In this document: positions 32,462 through 40,512 of the stretch, piece after piece
How the letters are laid out: every line of letters starts with the position of its first letter
Numbering within the stretch: position 1 is the stretch's first letter
Source of the DNA: Clostridia bacterium
GTDB lineage: Bacteria; Bacillota; Clostridia; Oscillospirales; CAG-272
Direction: 5' to 3'
DNA: 46,575 bases
Assembly: GCA_017631855.1 (NCBI GenBank)
Contig: JAGBSP010000042.1
Location: 1-46,575, forward strand
Position numbers and translations under genes: made by a program
Notes under the pieces: generated by a model
Databases searched by the model: none
What the model was told of the DNA's origin: nothing
Seen by the model: only the letters and a program-made list of their open reading frames with translations

Positions 32462-33274
32462 TTAAATTTTTTCAAAAATAGGATGCTCCGAGCACCGATG
32501 TGCCACGTCTAGATTTTCTTTGGAGCGAACCGTCCAGACAAAGCGCGGCGCACGGTAGAATTTCGTGGTAAACCAAACGCAAGGCGCGCCTCTGTATCGC
32601 TCGTTGTAGGCAATAAAATTCGGCTTTGCCAAAAAATTGAACGCCATCACCGAAAGCAAGCAGTTGAGAATTGCGTGGTTGTTTTTTTCGCGACAAAGGT
32701 TGGTATAAAGCAGTCCGTAAAAGACATCGGGCAGCTCTTTTTTCATCGCGCGAAGCAGAAGCGGATTGAAGGACTCAATGCAGTAAGGACCGCGGTACTC
32801 CGCCAAAAGCTCCGCTACCTTGGGACAAAGCGATGTGTCGCCGCTCTCGCCCTTGAGCTCCACAAGAAGCGGAACGCGACCGTCCACCAGTGCGAGCACC
32901 TCACGAAGCGTCGGAATTTTCTCGTCGGTATCGGCAAGGCGCAACGCGCCAAGCTCCTCTGCCGTCCGCTCACAGACTTTTCCCTCTTCGCCTGTCATAC
33001 GAATGAGCGTGTAGTCGTGAAAAACCATCACCTCGCCGTCGCGCGAGAGCTGAACGTCAAGCTCAATGCCAAAGCCTGCCACACAAGCCTTCTCAAACGC
33101 CGCAAGCGAATTTTCGGGAACACCCTCTCCGTGCAGTCCGCGGTGCGCGTAATCGCAAAGCAGACGCGCGTCACTCGGTTGCTTGGTACGCGGACGAACG
33201 AGAAAGAGCAAATAAATCAAAAAAATCAAGGAAAGCAATCCAAAAAGACTGCCAAGAACAATCCAAAAAGCCAT
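32462..33274 (-). CDS. Membrane-anchored glycerophosphodiester phosphodiesterase family protein
   Basis: The 270-residue protein has one N-terminal membrane helix (residues 4-26) followed by a GDPD TIM barrel. DYAHRGLHGEGVPENSLAAF supplies His44 and Arg45, then ELDVQLSRDGEVMVFHDYTL supplies Glu, Asp and the second His; VELKG is the next metal-ligand strand. Such enzymes split glycerophosphodiesters, including lipid head groups or teichoic acids, to glycerol phosphate. A single N-terminal anchor leaves the side of the membrane uncertain. The gene starts 3 bp after the MFS stop, so the two are co-transcribed. Confidence 0.9.
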   Translation of the reverse strand: MAFWIVLGSLFGLLSLIFLIYLLFLVRPRTKQPSDARLLCDYAHRGLHGEGVPENSLAAFEKACVAGFGIELDVQLSRDGEVMVFHDYTLIRMTGEEGKVCERTAEELGALRLADTDEKIPTLREVLALVDGRVPLLVELKGESGDTSLCPKVAELLAEYRGPYCIESFNPLLLRAMKKELPDVFYGLLYTNLCREKNNHAILNCLLSVMAFNFLAKPNFIAYNERYRGAPCVWFTTKFYRAPRFVWTVRSKENLDVAHRCSEHPIFEKI

Positions 33275-33277
33275 TTC

Positions 33278-34660
33278 TTAATCCTCTACGTCAAGATTTT
33301 CCAGCACACTCTTCTTCTGAAGAGGCTTCGCGTCACCGTGCTTGACGAAGAACATCGTCACAAACGCAAGCGCCACAAAGACCGTACCGAACGCAAAGAA
33401 AACGTAACGCATTCCGATCAGGTCGTAAAGGAAGCCCGAAAGAATGGGAGCAACGATCTGCGCCGCCATCGACGCGGTATAGTAATATCCCGTATATTTG
33501 CCGACGTCCCCGCCGCGCGCCAGCTCTACCACCATCGGGAAGGAGTTGACGTTGATGGTCGCCCAGCCGATGCCCGCCAGAATAAAGACGGGATACATAA
33601 TGATCTCGGACGTAGACGAGGTAATAAAGTTACCGATCAAGAAGGCAGAAGCAAGAATCACGACACCCGCGAGGATCGTCTTTTTCCGTCCGATCTTTGA
33701 AGCAATGATTCCAACAGGAATATACGAAACGATGGCTGCCGCCTGCGCGATAATCAGCGTAAAGTTAAAGTCAAAGCCAAGGATATTGGTCGCATAGACC
33801 GAATATTTACTCGTAATCGAGTTGTAGCCGATAAACCAAAGTGCCACCGACGCAAGAATGAGCAGAAGAGACCGAACCTCCGCGCGCGAAAGCTTGCGAG
33901 CTTCTCCATCCTCCGAGGGAGCATCCGCAAGTCCAAGACGAGCCGACTCCTCTTCCATCTCCTGCGCCCAACGAGGCTCCTTGACCGAAAGCAAAAAGAT
34001 GACTAGTCCCGTCAGCATAATCGCACATACGGCGATCACGTAGGGAGTGTACTGCATATAGTGATTTTTCGAGGTCGCAAACACCATACCGAGTACGAGC
34101 ACCAGAATTCCACCCGCCGTACCCGTCAGATTGATGATCGCGTTTGCCTTGGAGCGCAGAGGTTTTACGGTAACGTCGGGCATTAGAGCCACTGCGGGAG
34201 AGCGGAAGGTCGCCATTGCCACAAGAACGACAAGAAGCGTTGCAATAAATCCAATCAAAGGCAAGGGGTTGGCAATCGTCAGCTCGAGCGCGCTCTTGCG
34301 AAGCAGCTCCGCGTCCTCGGAAAGCGTGGGTATTCCCGCATGAACGACACGGGCAAGCTGATAATTGTCGATCAGCGTCAGAGCGATAAAGGTCGCGATC
34401 GCAACGATCGATCCCACCAAAACAAAGGGGGTGCGTCGTCCGCGCTTTGTTTGAACCTTGTCCGAGATCGCGCCGAAGATCGGCAGAAGAAAGACCGCAA
34501 GCACGTTGTCGATCGACATCACCGCGCCCGACGCCGTCTGCGGAAGACCAAAGTGATTGGTCAGAATGAGGGGAACGATCGCGTCATATGCCTGCCAAAA
34601 GGCAGAAATCAGAAAGAACGCCATACCGACGAGCACCGTTCTCTTGTAGTTCAGTTTCAT
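33278..34660 (-). CDS. MFS transporter (SLC45/GPH-like)
   Basis: From ATG 34660 the protein has 460 residues and twelve hydrophobic helices. The loop after helix 2 reads AISDKVQTKRGRRTPF, the GRRTPF form found in sugar-type MFS carriers related to SLC45 and GPH permeases. A cytoplasmic central loop of about 40 residues separates the halves. The substrate is unknown; being directly upstream of GDPD suggests a glycerol-phosphate or sugar-type solute. An upstream TTG start at 34678 is less likely, as GGG precedes the ATG. Confidence 0.87.
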   Translation of the reverse strand: MKLNYKRTVLVGMAFFLISAFWQAYDAIVPLILTNHFGLPQTASGAVMSIDNVLAVFLLPIFGAISDKVQTKRGRRTPFVLVGSIVAIATFIALTLIDNYQLARVVHAGIPTLSEDAELLRKSALELTIANPLPLIGFIATLLVVLVAMATFRSPAVALMPDVTVKPLRSKANAIINLTGTAGGILVLVLGMVFATSKNHYMQYTPYVIAVCAIMLTGLVIFLLSVKEPRWAQEMEEESARLGLADAPSEDGEARKLSRAEVRSLLLILASVALWFIGYNSITSKYSVYATNILGFDFNFTLIIAQAAAIVSYIPVGIIASKIGRKKTILAGVVILASAFLIGNFITSSTSEIIMYPVFILAGIGWATINVNSFPMVVELARGGDVGKYTGYYYTASMAAQIVAPILSGFLYDLIGMRYVFFAFGTVFVALAFVTMFFVKHGDAKPLQKKSVLENLDVED

Positions 34661-34698
34661 AATAATTCCCTTTCTCAAAAGAAATTCTTGTTACTTTT

Positions 34699-34727
34699 AG
34701 TATACCATATTTTTGATAAAAAAGCAA
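34699..34727 (-). promoter_or_regulatory. Probable promoter of the MFS/GDPD operon
   Basis: Leftward TTGCTT (34722-34727), 17-bp spacer, TATACT (34699-34704). Confidence 0.5.
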
Positions 34728-34743
34728 TGAATTTTAATACAAG

Positions 34744-34779
34744 AATCGCGTAGCCGTAATTTTTTACAGCTACGCGATT
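34744..34779. terminator. Terminator after the SGNH hydrolase gene
   Basis: AATCGCGTAGC pairs with GCTACGCGATT across a 14-base loop. T-rich sequence lies on both sides. Confidence 0.78.
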
Positions 34780-34780
34780 G

Positions 34781-35506
34781 TTATTTTTCTCCTAATGCAA
34801 CGGTTTCAACGCCGCCGTTCGCAACGGCATCTCCAAGAATGATCTTGTAAAGCTCTTCGGCAAACAGCTCGTGCATCTCTGCCGTGGGGTGGTTGATGCG
34901 GTTGGATAACAGGAGCGTCGTGTCCTGTGTCTTTGACAGCTCTTTCCATTTCGCGTAACAGTCGCAAACCGTCACACCCATTCCGTCGGCAAGATCGCGC
35001 GCGGCGGAAATATAGCGGTCAAGACGTCCGCCGTTCTGAAAATCCGCCATCAGCGCCGCGTAACGAAGATATTCGGGCTTTGTATCCTCGGCAACGTAGG
35101 TATTGAGCATATTCGGGGTCAGATAAATGACCTCGCTCCCTGCCTCGCGGCAAAGAGAGAAAATCTCGCGCAAGGAAGAAATAAACTCGTCGAGCGTTCC
35201 GTTGACGTCATTGAGCCCATAGCAAACGATCACAAGATCGGGCTCGTGAGAAAGAACCTGACGGTCCATCCGTTCCACCGCATCCTTTGCGCGCGTCGCA
35301 CTGATCGCCGCACAGATCATGTTGACGGGAACGTAATCGCGAAACGCATTCAGCTTCTTGCGAAGACGGTTCCAATACACCGATTCGTAGTCGATCTCAT
35401 CATACAGCGCGCCGTGCGATACGCTGTCCCCAAGAATGACAATGTTGATCGGACCATGCTCCAAAAGTCCGCTTTTTTGCATTAAGATTTTTTCTCGAAT
35501 TTTCAT
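34781..35506 (-). CDS. SGNH/GDSL family hydrolase
   Basis: The 241-residue protein has the SGNH blocks: ILGDSVSHG (nucleophile Ser28), a Gly region, VCYGLNDVNG (block III with Asn) and NHPTAEMHELFA with the catalytic His. These are esterases that remove acetyl or acyl groups from carbohydrates or lipids. There is no signal peptide, so it acts in the cytoplasm. It follows the glycerol-1-phosphate dehydrogenase gene by 12 bp; a lipid or glycerol-ester substrate is possible. Confidence 0.88.
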   Translation of the reverse strand: MKIREKILMQKSGLLEHGPINIVILGDSVSHGALYDEIDYESVYWNRLRKKLNAFRDYVPVNMICAAISATRAKDAVERMDRQVLSHEPDLVIVCYGLNDVNGTLDEFISSLREIFSLCREAGSEVIYLTPNMLNTYVAEDTKPEYLRYAALMADFQNGGRLDRYISAARDLADGMGVTVCDCYAKWKELSKTQDTTLLLSNRINHPTAEMHELFAEELYKIILGDAVANGGVETVALGEK

Positions 35507-35518
35507 AAGATTTTCTCC

Positions 35519-36844
35519 TTACGTCAGACTTTCTGCGAATTCATCAATGATGCCGAGATCCCAAAGCAAACGGGACAGAACGTATTTGTCACGAATGTCC
35601 TTGGTAGCACGGAATACCTCGCCGAGATTCGTTGGATCGATCCCGATCTCGCGAACGTCGGTCGGCAAACCAAGCTTTTTCATCAAGGATTCCACAAACT
35701 CCGCACTTGGAAGCTCCTCGGCAATGATCGCCTGAATTTCCTCCCAATGCGTCAAAATGACCTCCAAGCGCGCGTGGTGCTTTGAAACGTCATATTTTCC
35801 TTCCTTCTTCTCCAGCGCGATCATGCTCTCTGCCGATTTACCAAGCAGGACGCGAAGCCGTTCGTTCCACGCCTCCACGTCAAAGCGTTCTGCAAACGCC
35901 AGTGCGCGCTCACGGTCGGGAGTTACACCCTTGAGCTTGTCGTATAATCTGAGAGAAAGAAGAGTGCCGATCGCACATTGAATACCGTGCAGTTCAACCG
36001 TGTCGCCAAATTCCGCCCCTCTCATATCCCATACGTGAGAGAAATAATGCTCGGTGCCCGACGCAGGGCGTGAAAGTCCCGCGTAGTTCATCGCGACACT
36101 GCCGGCACTCAAACCGTCGAATACCGCGCTGACCGCCGAAGGATCCCCCTCGAGCAGTCCGTCGGCAGACTCGACGATCTTGCGCACCGCCGTACGAATC
36201 AGAGTTGCGATGTTTTCACAATAATACTCTCCGCAAACGAGCGCCGCAATCCGCCACTCACAAATGCTGACGTATTTGGCAAGCATATCGCCCACGCCCG
36301 CCACGAGCATTTTGCGCGGAGCACTCGCAAGAAGATCGACGTCACCGATGATCACGTCGGCACAGCGCGACGGAAGAGAGATTTTCAAGCCTTCCATCGT
36401 CATCGACGAGGTCATCGATGCGTAGCCGTCCATCGAAGGAGCGGTTGCCACGATCACGTAGGGAAGCTTCGTATGAACCGAAATCATTTTTGCCGTGTCG
36501 TTAATAACACCCGACCCGATGGCAATGATCATATCGCAATCCTTCGGCAGATGCATCAGCGCGGCGCCCACCGTCCGCTCGTCAGGCTCGAGCCACAGCT
36601 CGGGAAAGCAAAATTGCGCATAAGCAATGCCCGCTTCCTCCAAAAGATCACGAACCAAAGAGCCCGCCGCGCGGTCGGTATTGATATCCGAAAGAAGATA
36701 CGGTTTCTTCGCACCATATTGCCGAATAACGTCGGGAAGCGAGCGAATCACACCCTGCCCCGATAAAATTTCGCTTCGGAATTCGTGCTTTCGTCCACAC
36801 GCACAAGGCGCACCGTTCATTTTCAGCAATTGCTCCATAATCAT
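35519..36844 (-). CDS. sn-Glycerol-1-phosphate dehydrogenase (AraM/EgsA family)
   Basis: The 441-residue protein belongs to the iron-dependent alcohol dehydrogenase superfamily, AraM branch. IAIGSGVINDTAKM binds NAD(P), VIVATAPSMDGYASMTSSM follows as in glycerol-1-phosphate dehydrogenases, and metal ligands are in DMLAKY and in SGTEHYFSHVWDM plus a later His (VELHGIQCA). It reduces dihydroxyacetone phosphate to sn-glycerol-1-phosphate, the archaeal-type lipid enantiomer; in Bacillus the product is used for heptaprenylglyceryl phosphate. The C-terminal 90 residues are helical and extend beyond the archaeal enzyme, as in AraM. First gene of an operon with the SGNH hydrolase. Confidence 0.88.
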   Translation of the reverse strand: MIMEQLLKMNGAPCACGRKHEFRSEILSGQGVIRSLPDVIRQYGAKKPYLLSDINTDRAAGSLVRDLLEEAGIAYAQFCFPELWLEPDERTVGAALMHLPKDCDMIIAIGSGVINDTAKMISVHTKLPYVIVATAPSMDGYASMTSSMTMEGLKISLPSRCADVIIGDVDLLASAPRKMLVAGVGDMLAKYVSICEWRIAALVCGEYYCENIATLIRTAVRKIVESADGLLEGDPSAVSAVFDGLSAGSVAMNYAGLSRPASGTEHYFSHVWDMRGAEFGDTVELHGIQCAIGTLLSLRLYDKLKGVTPDRERALAFAERFDVEAWNERLRVLLGKSAESMIALEKKEGKYDVSKHHARLEVILTHWEEIQAIIAEELPSAEFVESLMKKLGLPTDVREIGIDPTNLGEVFRATKDIRDKYVLSRLLWDLGIIDEFAESLT

Positions 36845-36886
36845 ATCGCAAAACCTCGACTTTGGTAAGATTTTTATAACTTATTT

Positions 36887-36915
36887 ATTATAACATAAAT
36901 TTCCCAAAAAGTAAA
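36887..36915 (-). promoter_or_regulatory. Promoter of the glycerol-1-phosphate dehydrogenase operon
   Basis: Leftward TTTACT (36910-36915), 17-bp spacer, TATAAT (36887-36892). It starts 9 bp from the repeat element at 36924. Confidence 0.62.
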
Positions 36916-36923
36916 GTATCTTT

Positions 36924-37103
36924 TGTAGGGACAGGCGTCCCCGACGGTCCGTTTTGGGCACTAGGGTAACTCCGCTTCGCTCCGTGATTCGCTCGCTCTC
37001 CGCCTGACCGTAGGGGTCGGCGCCTCGACGACCCGAAAAAACCTCTCGCGAAAGACGGGCTGTCGTGGGCGCCAGCCCCTACCGTGAACGGCGGCGAGCC
37101 GCC
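36924..37103. repeat. REPIN-like element B (three GTAG hairpins plus GC hairpin)
   Basis: Contains GTAG hairpins at 36925-36951 (+), 37010-37035 (+) and 37056-37082 (-), and the small hairpin GGCGGC-GA-GCCGCC at 37090-37103. A leader beginning GGGCACTAGGGTAACTC precedes the second hairpin and recurs in elements C, D and E. The element fills the gap between the promoter at 36887 and the stop of the DUF1576 gene, and its last hairpin lies directly behind that stop. Confidence 0.75.
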
Positions 37104-37110
37104 CTCGGCC

Positions 37111-38628
37111 TTAAAGTTTCTTTTCTTTTTTTCGGTTGCCGATTCCGTCAATCAACTTCGTAATAAAATCTTTTTCGTAACCCTTAATGGGGAAAATCTC
37201 ATTATCGTCCGACTTTTTGGGCTTGATCTTGTAAAAATCAAAAATGGGAATGAGAATGATTGCGGCAAGACCTGCGTTAAATCCGCCGTTATATAGAACA
37301 AAGCCACCGTGCATCGCCGCCGTTGAAGTACAGATAATGGCGCTGACCAGTCCCGCAATCACTCCATATTTGAAGCCGTAGCTTCCCGCAATGGGACAAA
37401 GTCCTGTTGCGAAGGCAAGACCGTTGATATATGCTTGGGTAGAAAGCGCCCAGGGAATCTCCGTGCCAACCGCAAGACACACGCTGCAAACCAAAGCAAA
37501 GAGTACCGTATATCCAAGGACGATGGGAGCAACGTTTTTCGGATGCTGACCGTCTGCAGAAAAGGTAAGCGCGGCAAAAATAACGCCTGCGGTCGGTCCG
37601 GTAAAGCCTACGCCCTCCGGTAAAAAGGGAAAAACCGTCGGAAGCCAAAAAATGAGATTGAGATAGGCAAGAATACAGAATCCGTAAACACCGAAGTTGA
37701 TAAGACACAGAGGCATACCGAATTTGTCGGCAAAATCCAATCCGTAGCCTGAGCAGGAAGTCAACGCTCGGTAATTCCGAAAGCTTCTGCCATTGCGGAA
37801 GAAGCCGAGAAGCAATGCCGAGAGGAAAATCAAGGCAAAGAATCCATTCATAAATAGATAATAGGTGCTTCCGAAGACCTCATAGGTCGAGGCGGAGATC
37901 ACTTGTGTATCGTGAGGTGCAACACCAAAGGTCTTGTATAGAAAACAGTAGACAAAAATTCCAAGAATACCGATGGCAAGTCCCGCCTTATACATATTGT
38001 ATCCGCGGTGCATGAGCGCCGTGCCGGGAATCAAAGCGGGAACGAGAAATCCGGCAAGAATACCGAACGTGATAGACAGAACGATACCAAGAACGCTAAA
38101 CTCGCCGATTTTCAACGAGCTTCCGGGAGGATAGAAAAACAAAAAGTCGCTGATAAACGGAGAGAGCGCCGTTGAGAACATCGCGATATGCAGATTATCT
38201 CGGCTTGAAACTCTTTTCAGCTTGCAATAGACGAGAACGCCGATGAAGGGCGGCCACATATTGATGAAATTCAAGCCATAGAAGCAGTGAGCAATGACCA
38301 AAAGATATGCCGCGAAGGTGGTGCTGTTCGCGTGAGCACGGCTAATCGTTATGATCAACGTACAGGCAAGTCCGCACAGTCCCGCATTAAAGAGCGTGCT
38401 GGCAAGACAACCGAGGGAGAAATAGTCGGTAACAAGCTTCGACGGTCCCGTGAAGATATTCCAAAGATTGCTCCAGAAAGCCTCTCCGCTTACACCCGAA
38501 ATCGCCCTTGCCACAGGAGTAGCGATAAAGAACGAGAGATTCAGAAGAATAATAAAGCACTTGAACGCGATGCTGTTTTCTCTGATTCGTTTCTCCATTA
38601 AATGGATTTGTTCGTCGGTTTGAGTCAT
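37111..38628 (-). CDS. DUF1576 family polytopic membrane protein
   Basis: The 505-residue protein has about twelve or more hydrophobic helices separated by short loops, with glycine-rich segments such as GYGLDFADKFG, GVGFTGPTAGVIFAALTFSADGQHPKNV and CPIAGSYGFKYGVIAG. This pattern and the repeated half-structure fit DUF1576, a family of unknown, transporter-like membrane proteins found mainly in Firmicutes. The C-terminal tail is cytoplasmic and lysine-rich. The start has GAAAGGA upstream. It has its own promoter and no operon partners; hairpins of repeat B lie 7 bp after the stop and may stop transcription. Confidence 0.83.
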   Translation of the reverse strand: MTQTDEQIHLMEKRIRENSIAFKCFIILLNLSFFIATPVARAISGVSGEAFWSNLWNIFTGPSKLVTDYFSLGCLASTLFNAGLCGLACTLIITISRAHANSTTFAAYLLVIAHCFYGLNFINMWPPFIGVLVYCKLKRVSSRDNLHIAMFSTALSPFISDFLFFYPPGSSLKIGEFSVLGIVLSITFGILAGFLVPALIPGTALMHRGYNMYKAGLAIGILGIFVYCFLYKTFGVAPHDTQVISASTYEVFGSTYYLFMNGFFALIFLSALLLGFFRNGRSFRNYRALTSCSGYGLDFADKFGMPLCLINFGVYGFCILAYLNLIFWLPTVFPFLPEGVGFTGPTAGVIFAALTFSADGQHPKNVAPIVLGYTVLFALVCSVCLAVGTEIPWALSTQAYINGLAFATGLCPIAGSYGFKYGVIAGLVSAIICTSTAAMHGGFVLYNGGFNAGLAAIILIPIFDFYKIKPKKSDDNEIFPIKGYEKDFITKLIDGIGNRKKEKKL

Positions 38629-38659
38629 AATGAAATCCTTTCATTGATAATTCCCACAT

Positions 38660-38688
38660 ATTTTATCACATTTGGAGAAAAATTGCAA
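38660..38688 (-). promoter_or_regulatory. Promoter of the DUF1576 gene
   Basis: Leftward TTGCAA (38683-38688), 17-bp spacer, TAAAAT (38660-38665). Confidence 0.65.
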
Positions 38689-38742
38689 TAAGATCGAAAA
38701 AAGAAACATAAATTCTTATCATTGTAAAGAAAAATTTGGTAG

Positions 38743-38881
38743 GCACTCGGGCACTCGCATTTGTTTCGCACGCTCTCCGCCTGACCGTAGGGGAGGGGCT
38801 TGCTCCTCCCGAAAACAGATCTATAAACAAATAAACGGGAGCACCAAGGCACTCCCCTACCGAAAACGGCGGCGAGCCGCC
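38743..38881. repeat. REPIN-like element C
   Basis: Leader GCACTCGGGCACTCGC, GTAG hairpin 38787-38811 (+), inverted GTAG hairpin 38836-38860 (-), then GGCGGC-GA-GCCGCC at 38868-38881. Very similar to element D. Confidence 0.78.
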
Positions 38882-38889
38882 TCATACAC

Positions 38890-38914
38890 AAAAGGACACC
38901 CGAAGGTGTCCTTT
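38890..38914. terminator. Terminator of the 38946-39518 gene
   Basis: AAAGGACACC pairs with GGTGTCCTTT across a CGAA loop. The same hairpin core occurs at 39722-39767 behind the paralogous gene. Confidence 0.8.
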
Positions 38915-38945
38915 GTTTTGTGTTTGGTGAGCGAAATAGATGACA

Positions 38946-39518
38946 TTATTTTTTATACTCAAAATATTCAGTAGAATATGCTACAACGATTTGACCTGTT
39001 TGTTTTTCGGTTACAGTCCAAAACATATCTCCAAAATGCGTGTTCTGATATATGAAATCATCTGACATGGGACACTCGCCACTCCAACTATAATTGTTTT
39101 TCGGAATGTTCCAAGTTTTTCCGTTATCAAAAAACATAATATAAACCTGTGCCGTATGAATTTTTTTGACCGTAGGACTTAGATGTATTTTGTGGTCTGT
39201 GCTGTAAATCTCCTCTTTAACAAAGGAAACGCATTCCGCTTTTATTTCATAGTTTTCTATTGATACGTTGTTGATGCTCTTTTGTTTGCGGAAGTAATCT
39301 ACTATAAGATAAGCTACAATAAAAGCCAAACCGACGCCTAATACTACTTTGTAATAGTTTTGGAACAAAACGATAGCTATAAGCATGGCTCCGGAAAACA
39401 CGAGAAGAGGAAATATAGACTTGTGGTGTTCTTCGTGTGACAGAGTCGCGGGATGCTTCAAAGAATTTTTTATGTCGGCTCGAATATTCTCGTTTGTCAA
39501 AATCTGCTTTTTTGCCAT
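38946..39518 (-). CDS. Two-helix membrane protein of unknown function, paralogue of 39787-40293
   Basis: The 190-residue protein has a short hydrophilic N-terminus (MAKKQILTNENIRADIKNSL), two close membrane helices (about residues 36-72) and a C-terminal soluble domain with an alternating beta pattern ending in YFEYKK. The soluble part faces the cytoplasm if the hairpin of helices is simple. I do not recognise a family. Architecture, N-terminal start and C-terminal end resemble the product of 39787-40293, and the two genes have nearly identical promoters and terminators. Confidence 0.7.
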   Translation of the reverse strand: MAKKQILTNENIRADIKNSLKHPATLSHEEHHKSIFPLLVFSGAMLIAIVLFQNYYKVVLGVGLAFIVAYLIVDYFRKQKSINNVSIENYEIKAECVSFVKEEIYSTDHKIHLSPTVKKIHTAQVYIMFFDNGKTWNIPKNNYSWSGECPMSDDFIYQNTHFGDMFWTVTEKQTGQIVVAYSTEYFEYKK

Positions 39519-39541
39519 ATCTCCACCGCCTTTCTGTGTTC

Positions 39542-39570
39542 ATTATATCACACCTTTGCGGGAATGTAAA
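39542..39570 (-). promoter_or_regulatory. Promoter of the 38946-39518 gene
   Basis: Leftward TTTACA (39565-39570), 17-bp spacer, TATAAT (39542-39547). About 50 bases around it are almost identical to 40310-40352. Confidence 0.72.
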
Positions 39571-39584
39571 GAAAAAATTGCTTG

Positions 39585-39723
39585 GCACTAGGGTACTCGC
39601 CATTGGTTCGCATTCGCTCGCTCTCTGCCTTGCCGTAGGGGAGGGGCTTGCTCCTCCCGAAAAACTCTCCAAAAAAACGGGAGCACCAAGGCACTCCCCT
39701 ACCGAGAACGGCGGCGAGCCGCC
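39585..39723. repeat. REPIN-like element D
   Basis: Leader GCACTAGGGTACTCGCC, GTAG hairpin 39635-39659 (+), inverted hairpin 39678-39702 (-), then GGCGGC-GA-GCCGCC at 39710-39723. It directly adjoins the terminator of the next gene. Confidence 0.78.
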
Positions 39724-39767
39724 CCAAACACAAAAGGACACCCAAAGGTGTCCTTTTGTGTTTGGGG
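39722..39767. terminator. Terminator of the 39787-40293 gene, 21-bp perfect stem
   Basis: The arms 39722-39742 and 39747-39767 are exact complements with a 4-base loop. This is longer than most intrinsic terminators here; the core GGACACC/GGTGTCC is shared with 38890-38914. Confidence 0.82.
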
Positions 39768-39786
39768 ACCGTTTTAGATGACATAA

Positions 39787-40293
39787 TCATTCTATATATT
39801 CATACAGCTTAGCAGGATAGCATTTCAGCGCACTTTTTGAATTTCGGTCACGAACAACCATATAAAAAACATCTCGCTCGGCAGTTATTTGATACCAAGT
39901 CGAATTTACTTCAATCTCGCCGCACTGATAAAAATGGATCACTTTTTTTATAAGTCTTGTGTCTCGCCTTCTTATGGTCTTTTCTTCTTTATAAACAACC
40001 TCATCGGTAATAACAAAAAAATTTGAATTGTTCTGTCCGTTACGCCTCGGTATCAAAAGAGATATAAAGAAAAGCAACGGTAAAAGGCAAATAAATACAC
40101 ACGCAAAGAAGATGACGTAACCTATAGCACCTATTTCACTGTTTTTTAATCCTAAAAAATAAACTGCCAAAAGCACACTACTCCCCACAAACATGTAAAC
40201 AAGCGCTACGATGAGTAAAATACGTGAACTCTTTTTATCTTCAGTTTGGAGATCTTTTGCAATCGTCTCCTTGGTAATAACATTCTTTGTCAT
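39787..40293 (-). CDS. Two-helix membrane protein of unknown function, paralogue of 38946-39518
   Basis: The 168-residue protein starts MTKNVITKETIAKDLQ, has two long hydrophobic helices (about residues 24-48 and 56-82) and a basic soluble C-terminal domain of beta character (FFVITDEVVYKEEK, STWYQITAERDVFYMVV) ending in YEYIE. It resembles its neighbour at 38946-39518 in layout rather than in close sequence, so the pair is an old duplication or two members of one family. It has its own promoter and terminator. No function can be assigned. Confidence 0.7.
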   Translation of the reverse strand: MTKNVITKETIAKDLQTEDKKSSRILLIVALVYMFVGSSVLLAVYFLGLKNSEIGAIGYVIFFACVFICLLPLLFFISLLIPRRNGQNNSNFFVITDEVVYKEEKTIRRRDTRLIKKVIHFYQCGEIEVNSTWYQITAERDVFYMVVRDRNSKSALKCYPAKLYEYIE

Positions 40294-40321
40294 GTGTATA
40301 TGTCACCGCCTTTCTGTGTTT

Positions 40322-40350
40322 ATTATATCACACCTTTGCGGGAATGTAAA
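40322..40350 (-). promoter_or_regulatory. Promoter of the 39787-40293 gene
   Basis: Leftward TTTACA (40345-40350), 17-bp spacer, TATAAT (40322-40327), nearly identical in context to 39542-39570. Confidence 0.72.
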
Positions 40351-40358
40351 GTAAATTT

Positions 40359-40512
40359 TGTAGGGACAGGCGTCCCCGACTGTCCATTTGGGGCACTAGG
40401 ATCCTCGCATTTGTTTCGCACGCTCTGCGCCTTATCGTAGGGCGGTGCCTTGGTGCCGCTAAAAACAAAGGTACTGGCATAATAAAGCGGCGGGAGTAAA
40501 CCCCCGCCCTAC
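40359..40512. repeat. REPIN-like element E
   Basis: GTAG hairpins at 40360-40386 (+), 40437-40460 (+) and 40488-40512 (-), with a GGGGCACTAGGATCCTCGC leader between the first two. The first hairpin has GGACAG pairing with CTGTCC, a compensatory change against GGACCG/CGGTCC in element A. Confidence 0.75.

Noticed and set aside
36888-37151. Short frames running through the hairpin repeats, read as possible small proteins
   Set aside because: They exist only because the repeats are GC-rich and stop-poor; similar peptides arise in each repeat copy and none has a ribosome binding site.
36924-40512. Repeats at 36.9-40.5 kb considered as a CRISPR array
   Set aside because: The repeats are palindromic pairs of unequal sequence, irregularly spaced and separated by genes, without uniform spacers or cas genes.
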